64,000 nt of DNA from Streptomyces sp. PCS3-D2 (GCF_000612545.2 NZ_CP097800.1:6688001-6752000), one strand, 5' to 3'. Positions 10,371 through 20,101 are shown, counted from the first letter of the stretch. The notes: generated from the letters alone by a model not told the origin. Numbers and translations: made by a program.

Positions 10371-12248
10371 ATGCCAACGGTCAACTGCCTCCTCGTGGGC
10401 ATCGACGCCTACCCCACCCACCCCTTGACGGGCTGCCGCAACGACGTCGCGTCCGCCGAGCGATGGCTCCGCTCGCTGGCGGACCCCCTGGTGAACATCC
10501 GCGTGCTCACCGACGCCGGGGCCCAGCGGTCGGCCGTCGTCAAGGAGATCAAAACGCACCTCGGCGCGGTCGGCCCCGGGGACACGGCCCTGCTCTGGTT
10601 CAGCGGGCACGGCTCCGACCGTGCGACCGAGGATCCGCGCGAGGCCACCGGCCGGGCGCAGGCGCTGGTGTGCCACGACAGCCTGGACGAAGGCGGCCTG
10701 CCCCTGGCCGACGACGAACTGGGCGCGCTGCTGGACGGGATCGCGGCGACCGGCGCGCACGTCGTGGCCGTCCTCGACTGCTGCTACTCGGGCGGGGCGA
10801 CCCGTGAGGACCGTAGGGCCCGCAGCCTGCCCTGGCAGCCGTCGTGGGACCGGCTCACGCGGCGCGGCGCTGGGAGATCGCTCTCGGGACCGGCCGCCGG
10901 CGCACCCCGGCACGTCCTGCTGGCGGCGAGCCGTCTCGACGAACTCGCCTACGAGACCCGTGTCCCGGACGCCGACCCGCATCCGGCGACGGAGGTCTCG
11001 CCCTCACCCGTCGATCCGGGGAGCAGCCACGGGGTGTTCAGCGCAGCGTTGTTGGAGGTCCTCGCCGACCTGGGCCCCGACGCATCGTGCCGCGAGATCC
11101 TCGACGTGGCCACGGCGCGGATGCACGGCAGGCCCGGACGGCAGCACCCCACCCTCCACGGCCGGGGGGACCTCGGGTTCCTGCACGGCGGGCGGGTGCC
11201 CGCGTCCCGTTTTCGGCTCGGCTTCGCGCACGGGTCCTGGTCGGTCAACTGCGGTTCCGTGCACGGACTGGACGCGGTGGGGGGCGAGTTCACCGTACGG
11301 ACTCCGTCGGGCGGAACCGGGACCGTGGCGGTGCGCGAGGTGTTCCCCGAACGGTCCCGGGTGGAACCGCTGGACGGTCTTGCCGGGGCGCTGGACCGTA
11401 CCCGCCTCACCCCCGCGGTACCGTCCGCCATGGCCTTCCGGCCCGCGGCCGTCACGGTGACCGGTGGCGGTGCGTGGACGGGTCCGCTCAGGTCCGCGAT
11501 CGATGACCACCCCCTGCTGGCGACCGGCGGCGCCGGGACGCCGCTGACCGTCGCCGTCACGGACGGGGTCGCGCGCGTCACCGGCGGCAGCCGCCCCCTG
11601 CCGTCGCTGCCGCTGCGCGACGACGGCGACGTGGCGGGCGTCGTCAATGCCCTGTCGCACCTGGCGCACTGGCACCGGGTACGCGCCCTCGCGAACCCCG
11701 ATCCGACGCTGTCCGAGCTTGTCCGGGTCCGCGTGGAGCCGATCCTCGGTGCCCAGCGCCTCTCGGCCACGGGCGAGCTGGTGCACGAGTACACCCCCGA
11801 CGGGCAGCCGCCGCAGGCCCGCATCACGATCCACAACACTGCGGACCGCAGGCTCTGGTGCACCCTGCTGGACCTGACGGACAGCCACGGCATCTCACAC
11901 GGGCTCTACGAAGGCGACTTCGTGGCGCCCGGCCACACGGCGTACGCCCTCAGGGGCGCCCCCGTCCTGCTCTACCTGCCCGAGGGCCGCTTGGTGCAGC
12001 CCGGCGCGTACGTCCAGGACTGGCTGAAGGTCATCGTTTCCGAGAACGAGTTCGACCTCGAACCCCTCCTGCTCCCGGCCTGGTCCACCGAGAACGCGGG
12101 GCGCTCGACACGCGGGGCGTCCGCACCGCTCCTGCGCGTCGGGGGATCCGCCGCCGACCGTGACCTGGGCGGGTCCTCCGCGGCCGGCCGGTGGGGAACG
12201 TCCACGTTGGCCCTGCGCACCGAGGTACCGGGCCCGGCCCGTTGGTGA
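10371..12248 (+). CDS. Caspase-family (peptidase C14) protein
   Basis: A 625-residue protein with an N-terminal caspase/metacaspase domain (1 to about 255). It begins with NCLLVGIDAY and carries the catalytic His80 in LWFSGHGS and Cys138 in VLDCCYSGG. The SSHGVFSAALLEVL helix is typical of bacterial caspase-like proteases. The remaining 370 residues form a beta-rich region with PQARITIHNTADRRLWCTLL and ALRGAPVLLYLPEG. This looks like the uncharacterised C-terminal region of actinobacterial caspase proteins and may be a sensor or partner-binding part. The ATG at 10371 has only a weak ribosome site. It is transcribed away from the membrane-CHAT-TerD set and convergent with the RES operon. Confidence 0.88.
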   Translation: MPTVNCLLVGIDAYPTHPLTGCRNDVASAERWLRSLADPLVNIRVLTDAGAQRSAVVKEIKTHLGAVGPGDTALLWFSGHGSDRATEDPREATGRAQALVCHDSLDEGGLPLADDELGALLDGIAATGAHVVAVLDCCYSGGATREDRRARSLPWQPSWDRLTRRGAGRSLSGPAAGAPRHVLLAASRLDELAYETRVPDADPHPATEVSPSPVDPGSSHGVFSAALLEVLADLGPDASCREILDVATARMHGRPGRQHPTLHGRGDLGFLHGGRVPASRFRLGFAHGSWSVNCGSVHGLDAVGGEFTVRTPSGGTGTVAVREVFPERSRVEPLDGLAGALDRTRLTPAVPSAMAFRPAAVTVTGGGAWTGPLRSAIDDHPLLATGGAGTPLTVAVTDGVARVTGGSRPLPSLPLRDDGDVAGVVNALSHLAHWHRVRALANPDPTLSELVRVRVEPILGAQRLSATGELVHEYTPDGQPPQARITIHNTADRRLWCTLLDLTDSHGISHGLYEGDFVAPGHTAYALRGAPVLLYLPEGRLVQPGAYVQDWLKVIVSENEFDLEPLLLPAWSTENAGRSTRGASAPLLRVGGSAADRDLGGSSAAGRWGTSTLALRTEVPGPARW

Positions 12249-12263
12249 GGACGCCTGGGAAGG

Positions 12264-12300
12264 CCCGCGTGTGGACCCGGAACAGGTAGGCCCACGCGGG
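12264..12300. terminator. Hairpin between convergent caspase and RES genes
   Basis: CCCGCGTG at 12264 pairs with CACGCGGG at 12293, with two further GG/CC pairs after a one-base bulge. No U-tract follows, which is common in actinobacteria. Its position between converging stop codons supports a bidirectional terminator. Confidence 0.55.
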
Positions 12301-12324
12301 TCGGTGCGGGGACGCCCAGGCAGG

Positions 12325-13005
12325 TCACCATGCCAACTGCGACACGGACACGGCGGGAGCGACCCTGGCTCCGTAGCCGGAGAGGACCTGGTTCAGCCAG
12401 TGCTCACCCTCCGGTGTCCCGAAGTCGATGCGCGGGGCCGTGTCCGCCTCCAGCAGCTCCGCTGGGCAGCGGTCCTCGAACAGGACGGTCGCCCGGTCGG
12501 CCGGTTCCCGCTTCGACGGCCACACAAAGCCCGCCGCCCAGGGCTCCGTGTGCTCCCTGATCCACCGCGCCCAGTCGCGGGTCTGCGGGTACTCGGGGGG
12601 CTCGGCGTGAATGAGCCAGGAGTCCTGGCCGACGGCGGCGAGGTCGGCGCCCGACATGAGCGACAGCACGTCGATGTCCTCGGACAGCTGCAGAAAGGAC
12701 AGGCTCCGCCGGGCCACTGCGGCCCGCGGGAGGAGGCGGAGCCCGCCGTCGGGGCGGAAGGGCACCGACCGCAGCAGCACTTCGCTCACCGCGGCGCCCA
12801 CGCCGAAGCCCGCGTAGAGGAATCCGAAGGGGGCGCGGGCGGTGCCGTCGAACCGGCCGCCGCCGTAGAGTTCGTCTGCCGGTACGGGGTTGAAGGCCGT
12901 ACCGGGACGGCGTGAGGAGTGCACCCGGTACAGCGGGGTCCCGGCCGGGAGGACCACCGGTCGCGGAACGCCGGGCAGGGCCGCGGGCGGCGGCTGGTTC
13001 GGCAC
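12325..13005 (-). CDS. RES-domain toxin, likely NAD+ phosphorylase/NADase
   Basis: A 226-residue RES-domain protein. The family signature is LYRVHS with Arg27, then FLYAGFGVGAAVSEVLL with Tyr64 and Glu75. Known RES toxins (for example mycobacterial MbcT) degrade NAD+ and are held by an Xre/MbcA-type antitoxin. The start is GTG 13005, one base after the stop of the antitoxin-like gene (TGA-C-GTG), so the two are translationally coupled. The longer open frame upstream is antisense-type sequence. The order antitoxin then toxin matches the known family. It is the last gene of the macro-antitoxin-RES operon. Confidence 0.82.
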   Translation of the reverse strand: MPNQPPPAALPGVPRPVVLPAGTPLYRVHSSRRPGTAFNPVPADELYGGGRFDGTARAPFGFLYAGFGVGAAVSEVLLRSVPFRPDGGLRLLPRAAVARRSLSFLQLSEDIDVLSLMSGADLAAVGQDSWLIHAEPPEYPQTRDWARWIREHTEPWAAGFVWPSKREPADRATVLFEDRCPAELLEADTAPRIDFGTPEGEHWLNQVLSGYGARVAPAVSVSQLAW

Positions 13006-13006
13006 G

Positions 13007-13684
13007 TCAGTCCCCCTCGCCCGCGTCGGCCGCCTCGCGGCCGGCCGCCCACAGTGCGACGTCGCGGCCGGTTCCGAGCAGTGCCGATGGGGGCTCTCCC
13101 CACCAGGTGTGCTCCGAGGCCCACCAGTCGGCCGTGCCCCACGGGTCCTCGGCCGCCCCCAGCAGGGCATTGATCCGGGCGACGATGTCCCAGGGGGCGG
13201 CGCCGGACTCGAACTGGAACGCTGGGTAGCGGCGCCGGCCCCGTGCGTCGGACAGGGCGATCAGGTCCCGGTGGGTCGGATCGCCGCCCGCCCGCACGAG
13301 CTCCGTCTCCGACAGCGCCGGCATGTCCAGCAGCCGTTCGCGGACCGGTCGGAGCCGGGGTCCCACCATGGGATTGCCGTCGATGACGAGCATGCACAGG
13401 TCGGCGGCGTCGAATCCGGCCGCGGCCTGGGCCTGCGCTCCGGCATACCGGGCCGCGTCGGTGTCGCGGCGCAGTTGGTCCACCTCGTCCTCGGGCAGGG
13501 CGTCCAGCACCGCCCGTACGACGTGCGCGACGATCTCCGCGCGCTCCGTTGCCCCGGCGTCCTCCTCGCCGCGCAGCCTGCCGAGCAGCGCCGTGAGTTC
13601 GTGCCGCACGGGCCGGGGGAGCCGCGGTGCCAGTCGGTCCCACCGTGCGGCGAACACGCCGAGCATGTCGGGGGAACTCACCAT
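13007..13684 (-). CDS. MbcA/ParS/Xre-type antitoxin-like protein
   Basis: A 225-residue protein. The C-terminal 70 residues (RYPAFQFESG, then IVARINALLG, DPWGTADWWASEHTWW and a small GTGRDVALWAAG helix) match the toxin-binding fold shared by MbcA, ParS and Xre antitoxins that pair with RES toxins. The N-terminal 130 residues are helical and longer than in minimal antitoxins. They lack an obvious helix-turn-helix, so self-repression of transcription is uncertain. It starts at ATG 13684 and overlaps the end of the macro-domain gene. Its stop is one base from the RES start. Confidence 0.75.
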   Translation of the reverse strand: MVSSPDMLGVFAARWDRLAPRLPRPVRHELTALLGRLRGEEDAGATERAEIVAHVVRAVLDALPEDEVDQLRRDTDAARYAGAQAQAAAGFDAADLCMLVIDGNPMVGPRLRPVRERLLDMPALSETELVRAGGDPTHRDLIALSDARGRRRYPAFQFESGAAPWDIVARINALLGAAEDPWGTADWWASEHTWWGEPPSALLGTGRDVALWAAGREAADAGEGD

Positions 13685-14847
13685 GTCCCCTCCACCACCT
13701 CGTCGCACCGGTACGCGGCCGGCTCGCCGGCCCCCTCCACCCTGCGACCGTCCAGCACCCGCAGCAGTGTTCCGGCGGAGGCCGGACGCCGCATGACCAG
13801 GTGCACCTCGCGCCCGGCGGCGACGGCTGCGGCGAGCGTCGGCCACAGGGCGCTCACGCTCTCCTGGACGGGCAGCCCCCCGCGCCCGGCGCCCAGCAGG
13901 GCGAAGCAGATCGAGCGCAGCGGAGGATCGAAGAGCGGCGCTTCCCGCGCCATCAGGGACAGCGCCCCGGAGGCGGCGGCCGCGACGTCCCGGGGCAGGA
14001 CGTCGTAGTCGTTCGAGCCGGTGCGCGGAATGGCCACCGCGGCGTGGTAGACACGGCGTACGCCCTGTCCGGCCAGGGCTCCGGAGGGGGTCGACACGAC
14101 GGTACCCGGAGCCACCGCTCCGTGCGCCAGGCGGTGCTCCCGGCGCCAGGCGGTCAGCCCTTCCTGGAGCGGATCCTCCACGACGGTCCCCGAGGCGTCC
14201 CGGACCGCCGCGGCCCGGCGCAGGGCGGCTCCCACCGAGGCCTTGTACGGGCCCGGGAGGCTCAGGTGGGTATTGGTCGGCGCCACCACCACGTCCACGC
14301 CGCGCAACAGCTCCACGGGGTGGATGTGCAGGACCACCCGCGCGTGGCGCCCGGCACCCCGCAGCTCGGCCCGTTGGTGTTGGAGGTCCGGGGCGGGCAG
14401 CGGTGCGGCCCGCTCGGCGAGCGTGCGGGGGCGTGCGGCGGCACCGTTCGCGGCGACCCAGCACACCTGCTCGGCCACCTGGTTCAGGACCATCCCCTCC
14501 TGGAACTTGCGGAACCGCTCGGTGCTCACCCCGTAGACTTCGGCCGCGAGCCGGCGGCGGTCTGCGGCAGCCCGGCTCCGCAGTGCCGGCGCGAGGCCGA
14601 GCGAGAACTCGGCGGCCTGTCGTAGGTCGCCCTCTCCTAGCAGTTCGACGGCCGTCCGCAGCGTCCGCTCCACGGCCATCGGCCAGGAGGCGGGGGGCGG
14701 ATCCGCCACACAGGCCGCGGCCCGGCGCAGCAGCGGGACGTCGAGGTGGCGCAGCCGCGTCACGCCCTCGCGGCGGACGACCTTGATCTCGGCCAGCATC
14801 GACGCGGGGTCGAGGGGCTCCTCGGTCGGCCATGGCATGCTGCCCAT
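13678..14847 (-). CDS. Helical domain plus macro (ADP-ribose-binding-like) domain protein
   Basis: About 389 residues. The N-terminal 150 are helical, with FRKFQEGMVLNQVAEQV, and resemble adaptor domains found in actinobacterial conflict proteins. Residues 190-350 follow macro-domain order: VDVVVAPTNTHLSLPG as the VNAAN-like strand, GTVVSTPSGAL as the G-x-A-x-x-T strand, RVYHAAVAIP as the H-x-V-x-P strand, and a FALLGAGRGGLP loop. Macro domains bind or remove ADP-ribose. Several ligand positions are non-canonical, so it may only bind. The start could be ATG 14847 or 14838. It is the first gene of the operon, and its last bases overlap the antitoxin start. Confidence 0.66.
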   Translation of the reverse strand: MGSMPWPTEEPLDPASMLAEIKVVRREGVTRLRHLDVPLLRRAAACVADPPPASWPMAVERTLRTAVELLGEGDLRQAAEFSLGLAPALRSRAAADRRRLAAEVYGVSTERFRKFQEGMVLNQVAEQVCWVAANGAAARPRTLAERAAPLPAPDLQHQRAELRGAGRHARVVLHIHPVELLRGVDVVVAPTNTHLSLPGPYKASVGAALRRAAAVRDASGTVVEDPLQEGLTAWRREHRLAHGAVAPGTVVSTPSGALAGQGVRRVYHAAVAIPRTGSNDYDVLPRDVAAAASGALSLMAREAPLFDPPLRSICFALLGAGRGGLPVQESVSALWPTLAAAVAAGREVHLVMRRPASAGTLLRVLDGRRVEGAGEPAAYRCDEVVEGTW

Positions 14848-15089
14848 CGTGGCACAGCCACGCCTCCGACATGTCGCACTTCCCCGTTCTCGCTCCACCG
14901 CCCGCCCCTCTCCCACATGCCCCACAGTGCAGGCTGGTTACGCACACGCGGGGCGGGTAGGGCGAGGCTTGCTCGCCGACCGACGAGTTCCGACGGCTCC
15001 CCGCGGACCGCTTCGGCGGATCCGTTCGGCGTGAGCGGGGGCTCGCTGGTGGACGCCGTCCCGGCATCCGACGGTTCGATCCCTGCACT

Positions 15090-15831
15090 GTTCGCCGCCG
15101 CCGCCGACCCGCACCCCGCCTCACATGCGGCCACGACGATCTGGCTGAGGGCGGCGGGGTCGGGTGCGTCGGCGGGGAAGAGGATTTCGGTGCGGCGGCT
15201 GATTTCGAAGCGGCTGTTTCCGTCGCCCTGACGGACGTAGAGCTTGCCGTCGGGTATGCGGGCGATGAGGTCTGCGATGCCGTCGCCGGGGTACCAGTCG
15301 CCGGAGTGCGCGATCAGCGCGTCCTTGAAGTGGCCGGAGGGTGCGGGCTTGCCGTCATCGGTGGCGGCGGGCATCCAGGCGTCCACGTCACCAGTGGCAT
15401 CTGCCGGATAGACACGCAGGTCCCCCGTGCCGTCGACGGCCAGGACATCGGCTGACCGTCGCCGGGGCCGTCGAGGCTGGGGCGGGGGTGGGGACGGCCT
15501 TCCTGTCGTAGATCGGGTGGTTGAGGGACCGCTGGGACTCGGTCATGTCCGTGGGGGTGGTTCCGCCCGCGATGACGGTGATCTTGCCCGGGCCCAGGGT
15601 GTTCTCGGCCTCGCCGTTCCAGGGGCCGCTGCCGGACCACTGCTCTGCCCAGTCGATGGTCTGGGCGAGCCAGTAGTGCGTCTTGCCAGGCGTGAACTTC
15701 TTCCAGCCGATGAGGTGCTGCCGGAAGGCCGAAGCGCGCGTCCCCCGGTGGCGGATGCGGGCTTCGGTGGTGCGGGTCCACAGCACCCGGAAATCTTCCA
15801 CGGAGTCATGTCCCCGACGGTGGTCGATCAC
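15090..15831 (-). pseudogene. Fragment of an FG-GAP/VCBS-repeat secreted protein
   Basis: Three frames together give a plausible protein piece. They read EDFRVLWTRTTEARIRHRG to LNHPIYDRK, then LDGPGDGQP in a second frame, then DVLAVDGTGDLRVYPA and GDGIADLIARIPDGKLYVRQ in a third. The latter parts resemble FG-GAP-type propeller repeats common in Streptomyces secreted proteins. At least two frame changes occur between about 15430 and 15510. There is no signal peptide and the right end is lost, so this is a decayed internal fragment. The host gene family is unclear. Confidence 0.6.
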
Positions 15832-15884
15832 GTAAAGTAATTTCCTGTTCGCTGAGCGTACGTACGGGGCAAGGGGGCGGCCGG

Positions 15885-18800
15885 GTGCTGGAGTTGCAGC
15901 TCCGCGTGGAGGACTTCGATGGGCCGAGGTCCTGGAGGTGGGTGCTCAGCCGGGAAGGCGAGTTCCTGGCCGACCACCAGGTGGTCATACCCGAACCCTG
16001 CTGGGAGTTCGCTGCTCTGCAGGACCTGCACGGCCATGTGCAGTGGGCAGGTGTGACTGACATCTCTGCCGACAGCGAGAGCGAGATCCTGACCCAGATC
16101 GGGCATTGGGCGTACACGTACGGTTTGGGGGCGGTGGGGCAGGCGCTCGTCGCCCAGTCGGTCCCGGTCACCGTACGGCTCGTCACCTCGGCGCAGACGC
16201 GTCACCTTGCCATCTGGCCATGGGAGTTGGCCATCGCGGACAGCCGCACGCTCGCCTCGCGAGACATTCGCTTCGTCGTCGATCTCGACCTCCAGACACC
16301 GGTGCGGCCGCGGGTGGAAGCCGGACAGGCACTGCGGGTGCTCGGCCTGTTCAGCCTTCCTGACGACGCGAGCCCGCTGAACCTCCGCCGGGAGAGGGTC
16401 GCGCTGATGAACCTCTTCCAGGAGGTGAGTGCCGTACACAGGAAGGCGATCGACCTGCGGATCCTTCAGTACGGCGTGACGCGGAAGCGATTGCGGGACG
16501 TCGTCAACGACGGACAGGGGTGGGACATCCTCCATGTATCCGCCCATGGATCGACGACCGGCCTCCTGCTGGAACGGGAGGACGGTTCACCGGACCTGGT
16601 CACCAGCGAGGACCTGCGGATTCTCCTCGGCCCCCTGGCCGCGCGGGTCAAGTTCGCCATGGTCTCCTCGTGCTCATCGGGCGCCTCGGAATCCGACGCT
16701 TTCGCCGCACGTGTGGACGAACTCCGACCGGTCCACAGGGACAACGTGTCCCGGTCGGATCGGATATCACCGTCGCCCTCACTGGCGGCGGCCCTGGCCG
16801 CACAACTGGGCTGCTGGGTGCTCGGCATGCGCTACCCGGTCGACGACCGGTTCGCGATCGAACTGTCCCACCGCGTCTACAACCGCCTGATCGGCGATGC
16901 CGCTCAATCCCCGCCCCAGGCACTTGCCTTCGCCCTGTCGGAATGGCAAGAGGAGTCCGGAAGGCCGACACTCGCTGAGATGACGCCGATCCTCTTCGGG
17001 TGTCAAGGCGCGGAGGTGAGGCTGACTGCCCCCGCCCTCACCGGTCCGCCGCTCGGCGCGACCCACTCCAGACAGCAGGCCTTCCTGCCCTCCCCGCCGG
17101 CGGAATTCGTGGGCCGCGCCGGACTGCTGACCGCTGCGAGCAAGGCACTCGCGCCCCGCAGCGGTGCGTCAGGAGTCGTGCTGCACGGCATGCCGAGGGT
17201 GGGCAAGAGGGCTTGCGCCCTCGAACTCGCGCACACCCACGCCGACAGGTTCGCGGCGGTCGTATGGCACGAGGTGCGTGACGACGAGCACGTGGGCACG
17301 GCCCTGCAACGCTTCGCGCGCGAGTTCCGGAAGCAGCTCGAGGATGCCGGCCTCACACCGATCGCCCACTTCGACGACCTGCGCACCCTGGACGATCCGG
17401 ACCTGCTCGCCAGGTCCCTGCGCCTGCTGTCGATCTTCCTCACCAACAACCGCGTCCTCGTCGTACTGGACCATGCGACTCCTCTGCTCACCGAACAGGG
17501 GCGGTGGCGGGACCACCGATGGGGCAGGTTCGTCGACGCGGTGACCGGCCACTCCGGTCTGTCCAGGCTGGTCATGACGACGTCGAGTGCCGTCCCAGAC
17601 CTGGACGACCGGGTGACGCGTCTGCCTGTCGTGCCGCTGTCGACCCGCGAGGCCGCGCTCCTGGCCAGGTCCCTGCCGGACATGTCGGCGCTCTTCGGCG
17701 AGGGATCGAAGTCCCGAGAGACCATTCGCAGCCTCCTTCGAGCGTGTGGGGGCCACCCAGGACTGCTGATGGACGCTTCGCGCGACGTCCTCCTCGACGC
17801 AGGGCCGCCCGACGGCTTCCGTCACGCCGAACTGAATGACGACCACCTCGCCATCACCCGGTGGACCTGCACGGTGACCGGTCAACTGCCGTACCCCGAG
17901 CAGCTACTGGCGGCTCTGCTGTGCGACCTGGAGGAGAACGACCGCATCCCTTGGGTTCTCCGTGATGCCTGGCCGAAGCTGTGGCAACACCTCGACCGGC
18001 CGGGCACCGCACCACCCTGGCAAACCCTGCTGCGCAGTCTCGAGGCACGAGCGCTGCTGACCGTCGAACGTGCGACGGAACAGAACACTTTCGAGGTCGA
18101 GGTTCCGCCCGTCCAGGGCTCCGCCGACAGCCCCGGAACCGCCTTCACGATGACGGGTCAGGCCGCGGTGGAGATCTACCCCGGCCTCGTCGTCGGTGTC
18201 CACGACGATGACGAGGGCGTTCTCTGCATCCGCGTCCATCCCACGGTGGCGGAAGCCGTGCGCGCCATGGCCGAACCGGAGTTCCCGCAGACCATCTCCG
18301 GATGTCTCGCCGAACTGTGGATGCGCCTGATGAGCGCGGAAGCCCTGAACTACCCGGATCGCGAACTGACGATCATGGAGGCCGCGGCTGCTCGCCACGC
18401 CATCCCGTACGCAGCGCGACAAGGCGCCTGGAGTGAGGTCCACCAGCTCTTCGAAGTGCTCTTCTCCCGGGACGCGTCGCCGGAGACGGTACGCGGCGTG
18501 CTGCCTTGGCTGCGCCAGGCGGCCGCGGAAGCGGACGCCGCTCCTGTGCGTTCCTTCTGCATGCGGTGGATCGCCCAGGCGTCGGGGGCCTCGTCCGCCC
18601 CAGCAGACGACGACCACATCCCGTCCGGCTTCCCGGGGGAGCCGGGCCTCAGTGCTCCTCAGCCGCGGATGGAGTCCGAGACCTGGCTGGACGACCTGCA
18701 GGAAGCCTACGAGCAGGGCGACTTCCACCGAGTGCTGGGCCATCTGACGAGGCTGCGCGACCAGTCGGTCCTGACGCCCCCGGCCGACAGCTCCCTCCGC

Positions 18801-20066
18801 GGGCGGGAGATGCGACGATTGATCGAGTCCGCCTTCGAGATGGGCTTCCGTGCCGCGGTGGGCCTGCGTGAATGGCAGCGGGCGCTCGACCTCAACAACG
18901 ACCTCCTCGACCTGATGCGCCAGAGGATGGCGGTCAGAGCCGCATCCGTCCGCGTCGAATTCCACAATCACGCCCCACTGATGGCGCTGGGCCGCTTCGA
19001 CGACGCCCGAGAGCTGCTGTTGCGGGTACGCCGGACAGCCGAACAAGAGGAGGATTCGAAGCTGCTGGGGATGGTCATGGGCTCGCAGGCTGGTCTTGAG
19101 TACCTGCAGGGCCACGTCGAGGTGGCCGTCCGCCTGCAGCGCGAAGCCCTCCGCCACTCTACCGAGGCCGGTGATCTCCATGATCTCAGCATCGGTCATC
19201 TCAACCTGGGCAACATGCACGTCGCCGCCGATGAGCCCTTGCAGGCATTGTGCAATCACCTCATCGGAGCCGTCATCGAGTGCGTGCGTGGCGGTGTCAC
19301 CACCTCCGATTCCGTGGCGGACCAGCTGGCCGAGAATCTGGACAAAGGGCGCGTCATGGCCTGCCCCCTCGACTGGCCGGACGTGCACCGGGCCGCTTAC
19401 GAGCACATCGGCATCCCCCTCGAACAGAGCCTCCCCGGCCTCTTTACCGCCGAGGACCCCCTCTCGCCGCAGCGAACGCTGGACGACCTTCTGCGGCGTG
19501 CCTGGCACCGGCTCAACCTCCGCTTCGCCCCTCATCTCGCAGCCTGGGACCCAGTGCTGTCAGCGATCGATGCCGCGTTGGCCGGCGACGACACCGCCCG
19601 TCGGGAGGCCCACCTCGCGCTGGACGACCTCTTGGAATCTCCGGAGTGGAGCCCGCTGGTCCGCATCCTGCGTGGCGTGCTCGAGAACAGGGCTGACGTG
19701 CCCGACGACAACCTCCAGCTCCTCCACCATGTGATCGTCTACCGGTTGCTGCACATGCCGACGACCGACGTCGGCATCCCGCCCGGGTTGTGGGTTCTCC
19801 AGTCCATGCGGCACCTCCTGTCTAGGGTGGTGGCCGCCGCGAACGGCGACGCGGGGGCGGCGGCCGAGCTTCAGCAGGCCTTGGACGAGCTGCCGGCCGG
19901 CGGCGGTGAGCAAGACCCACTTGCCGGGTTCCTGCGCCGACTCGCCTGCGGAGATACGACCGCGCAGGTGATGCCCCGGCTCGACTCCTTCATGGAGAGC
20001 GTCGTCCACTGGCTTGACACCCACATCGACCCGGCGGGCCCCCTTCCCGCCACACCTCCGAGCTGA
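15885..20066 (+). CDS. CHAT protease-NTPase-helical repeat conflict protein
   Basis: A 1393-residue protein. Residues about 140-380 are a CHAT domain with His221 (HVSAHGST) and Cys263 (VSSCSSG). EFVGRAGLL (about 407) opens a STAND-like NTPase with a P-loop GMPRVGKRA (435-443), where Arg replaces the usual Ser/Thr, and a Walker B-like strand VLVVLDHA lacking the second acid. ATP use may therefore be impaired. The C-terminal 650 residues are helical TPR-like repeats (for example AVRLQREALRHSTEAGDLHD). In known CHAT-STAND proteins the repeats sense a trigger and release the protease. It starts at GTG 15885 after a purine-rich AAGGGGG. No partner gene overlaps it. Confidence 0.83.
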   Translation: MLELQLRVEDFDGPRSWRWVLSREGEFLADHQVVIPEPCWEFAALQDLHGHVQWAGVTDISADSESEILTQIGHWAYTYGLGAVGQALVAQSVPVTVRLVTSAQTRHLAIWPWELAIADSRTLASRDIRFVVDLDLQTPVRPRVEAGQALRVLGLFSLPDDASPLNLRRERVALMNLFQEVSAVHRKAIDLRILQYGVTRKRLRDVVNDGQGWDILHVSAHGSTTGLLLEREDGSPDLVTSEDLRILLGPLAARVKFAMVSSCSSGASESDAFAARVDELRPVHRDNVSRSDRISPSPSLAAALAAQLGCWVLGMRYPVDDRFAIELSHRVYNRLIGDAAQSPPQALAFALSEWQEESGRPTLAEMTPILFGCQGAEVRLTAPALTGPPLGATHSRQQAFLPSPPAEFVGRAGLLTAASKALAPRSGASGVVLHGMPRVGKRACALELAHTHADRFAAVVWHEVRDDEHVGTALQRFAREFRKQLEDAGLTPIAHFDDLRTLDDPDLLARSLRLLSIFLTNNRVLVVLDHATPLLTEQGRWRDHRWGRFVDAVTGHSGLSRLVMTTSSAVPDLDDRVTRLPVVPLSTREAALLARSLPDMSALFGEGSKSRETIRSLLRACGGHPGLLMDASRDVLLDAGPPDGFRHAELNDDHLAITRWTCTVTGQLPYPEQLLAALLCDLEENDRIPWVLRDAWPKLWQHLDRPGTAPPWQTLLRSLEARALLTVERATEQNTFEVEVPPVQGSADSPGTAFTMTGQAAVEIYPGLVVGVHDDDEGVLCIRVHPTVAEAVRAMAEPEFPQTISGCLAELWMRLMSAEALNYPDRELTIMEAAAARHAIPYAARQGAWSEVHQLFEVLFSRDASPETVRGVLPWLRQAAAEADAAPVRSFCMRWIAQASGASSAPADDDHIPSGFPGEPGLSAPQPRMESETWLDDLQEAYEQGDFHRVLGHLTRLRDQSVLTPPADSSLRGREMRRLIESAFEMGFRAAVGLREWQRALDLNNDLLDLMRQRMAVRAASVRVEFHNHAPLMALGRFDDARELLLRVRRTAEQEEDSKLLGMVMGSQAGLEYLQGHVEVAVRLQREALRHSTEAGDLHDLSIGHLNLGNMHVAADEPLQALCNHLIGAVIECVRGGVTTSDSVADQLAENLDKGRVMACPLDWPDVHRAAYEHIGIPLEQSLPGLFTAEDPLSPQRTLDDLLRRAWHRLNLRFAPHLAAWDPVLSAIDAALAGDDTARREAHLALDDLLESPEWSPLVRILRGVLENRADVPDDNLQLLHHVIVYRLLHMPTTDVGIPPGLWVLQSMRHLLSRVVAAANGDAGAAAELQQALDELPAGGGEQDPLAGFLRRLACGDTTAQVMPRLDSFMESVVHWLDTHIDPAGPLPATPPS

Positions 20067-20101
20067 CAGTCCGGGCTGGGCCCCGCAGTTCATGAGATCC
20101 C

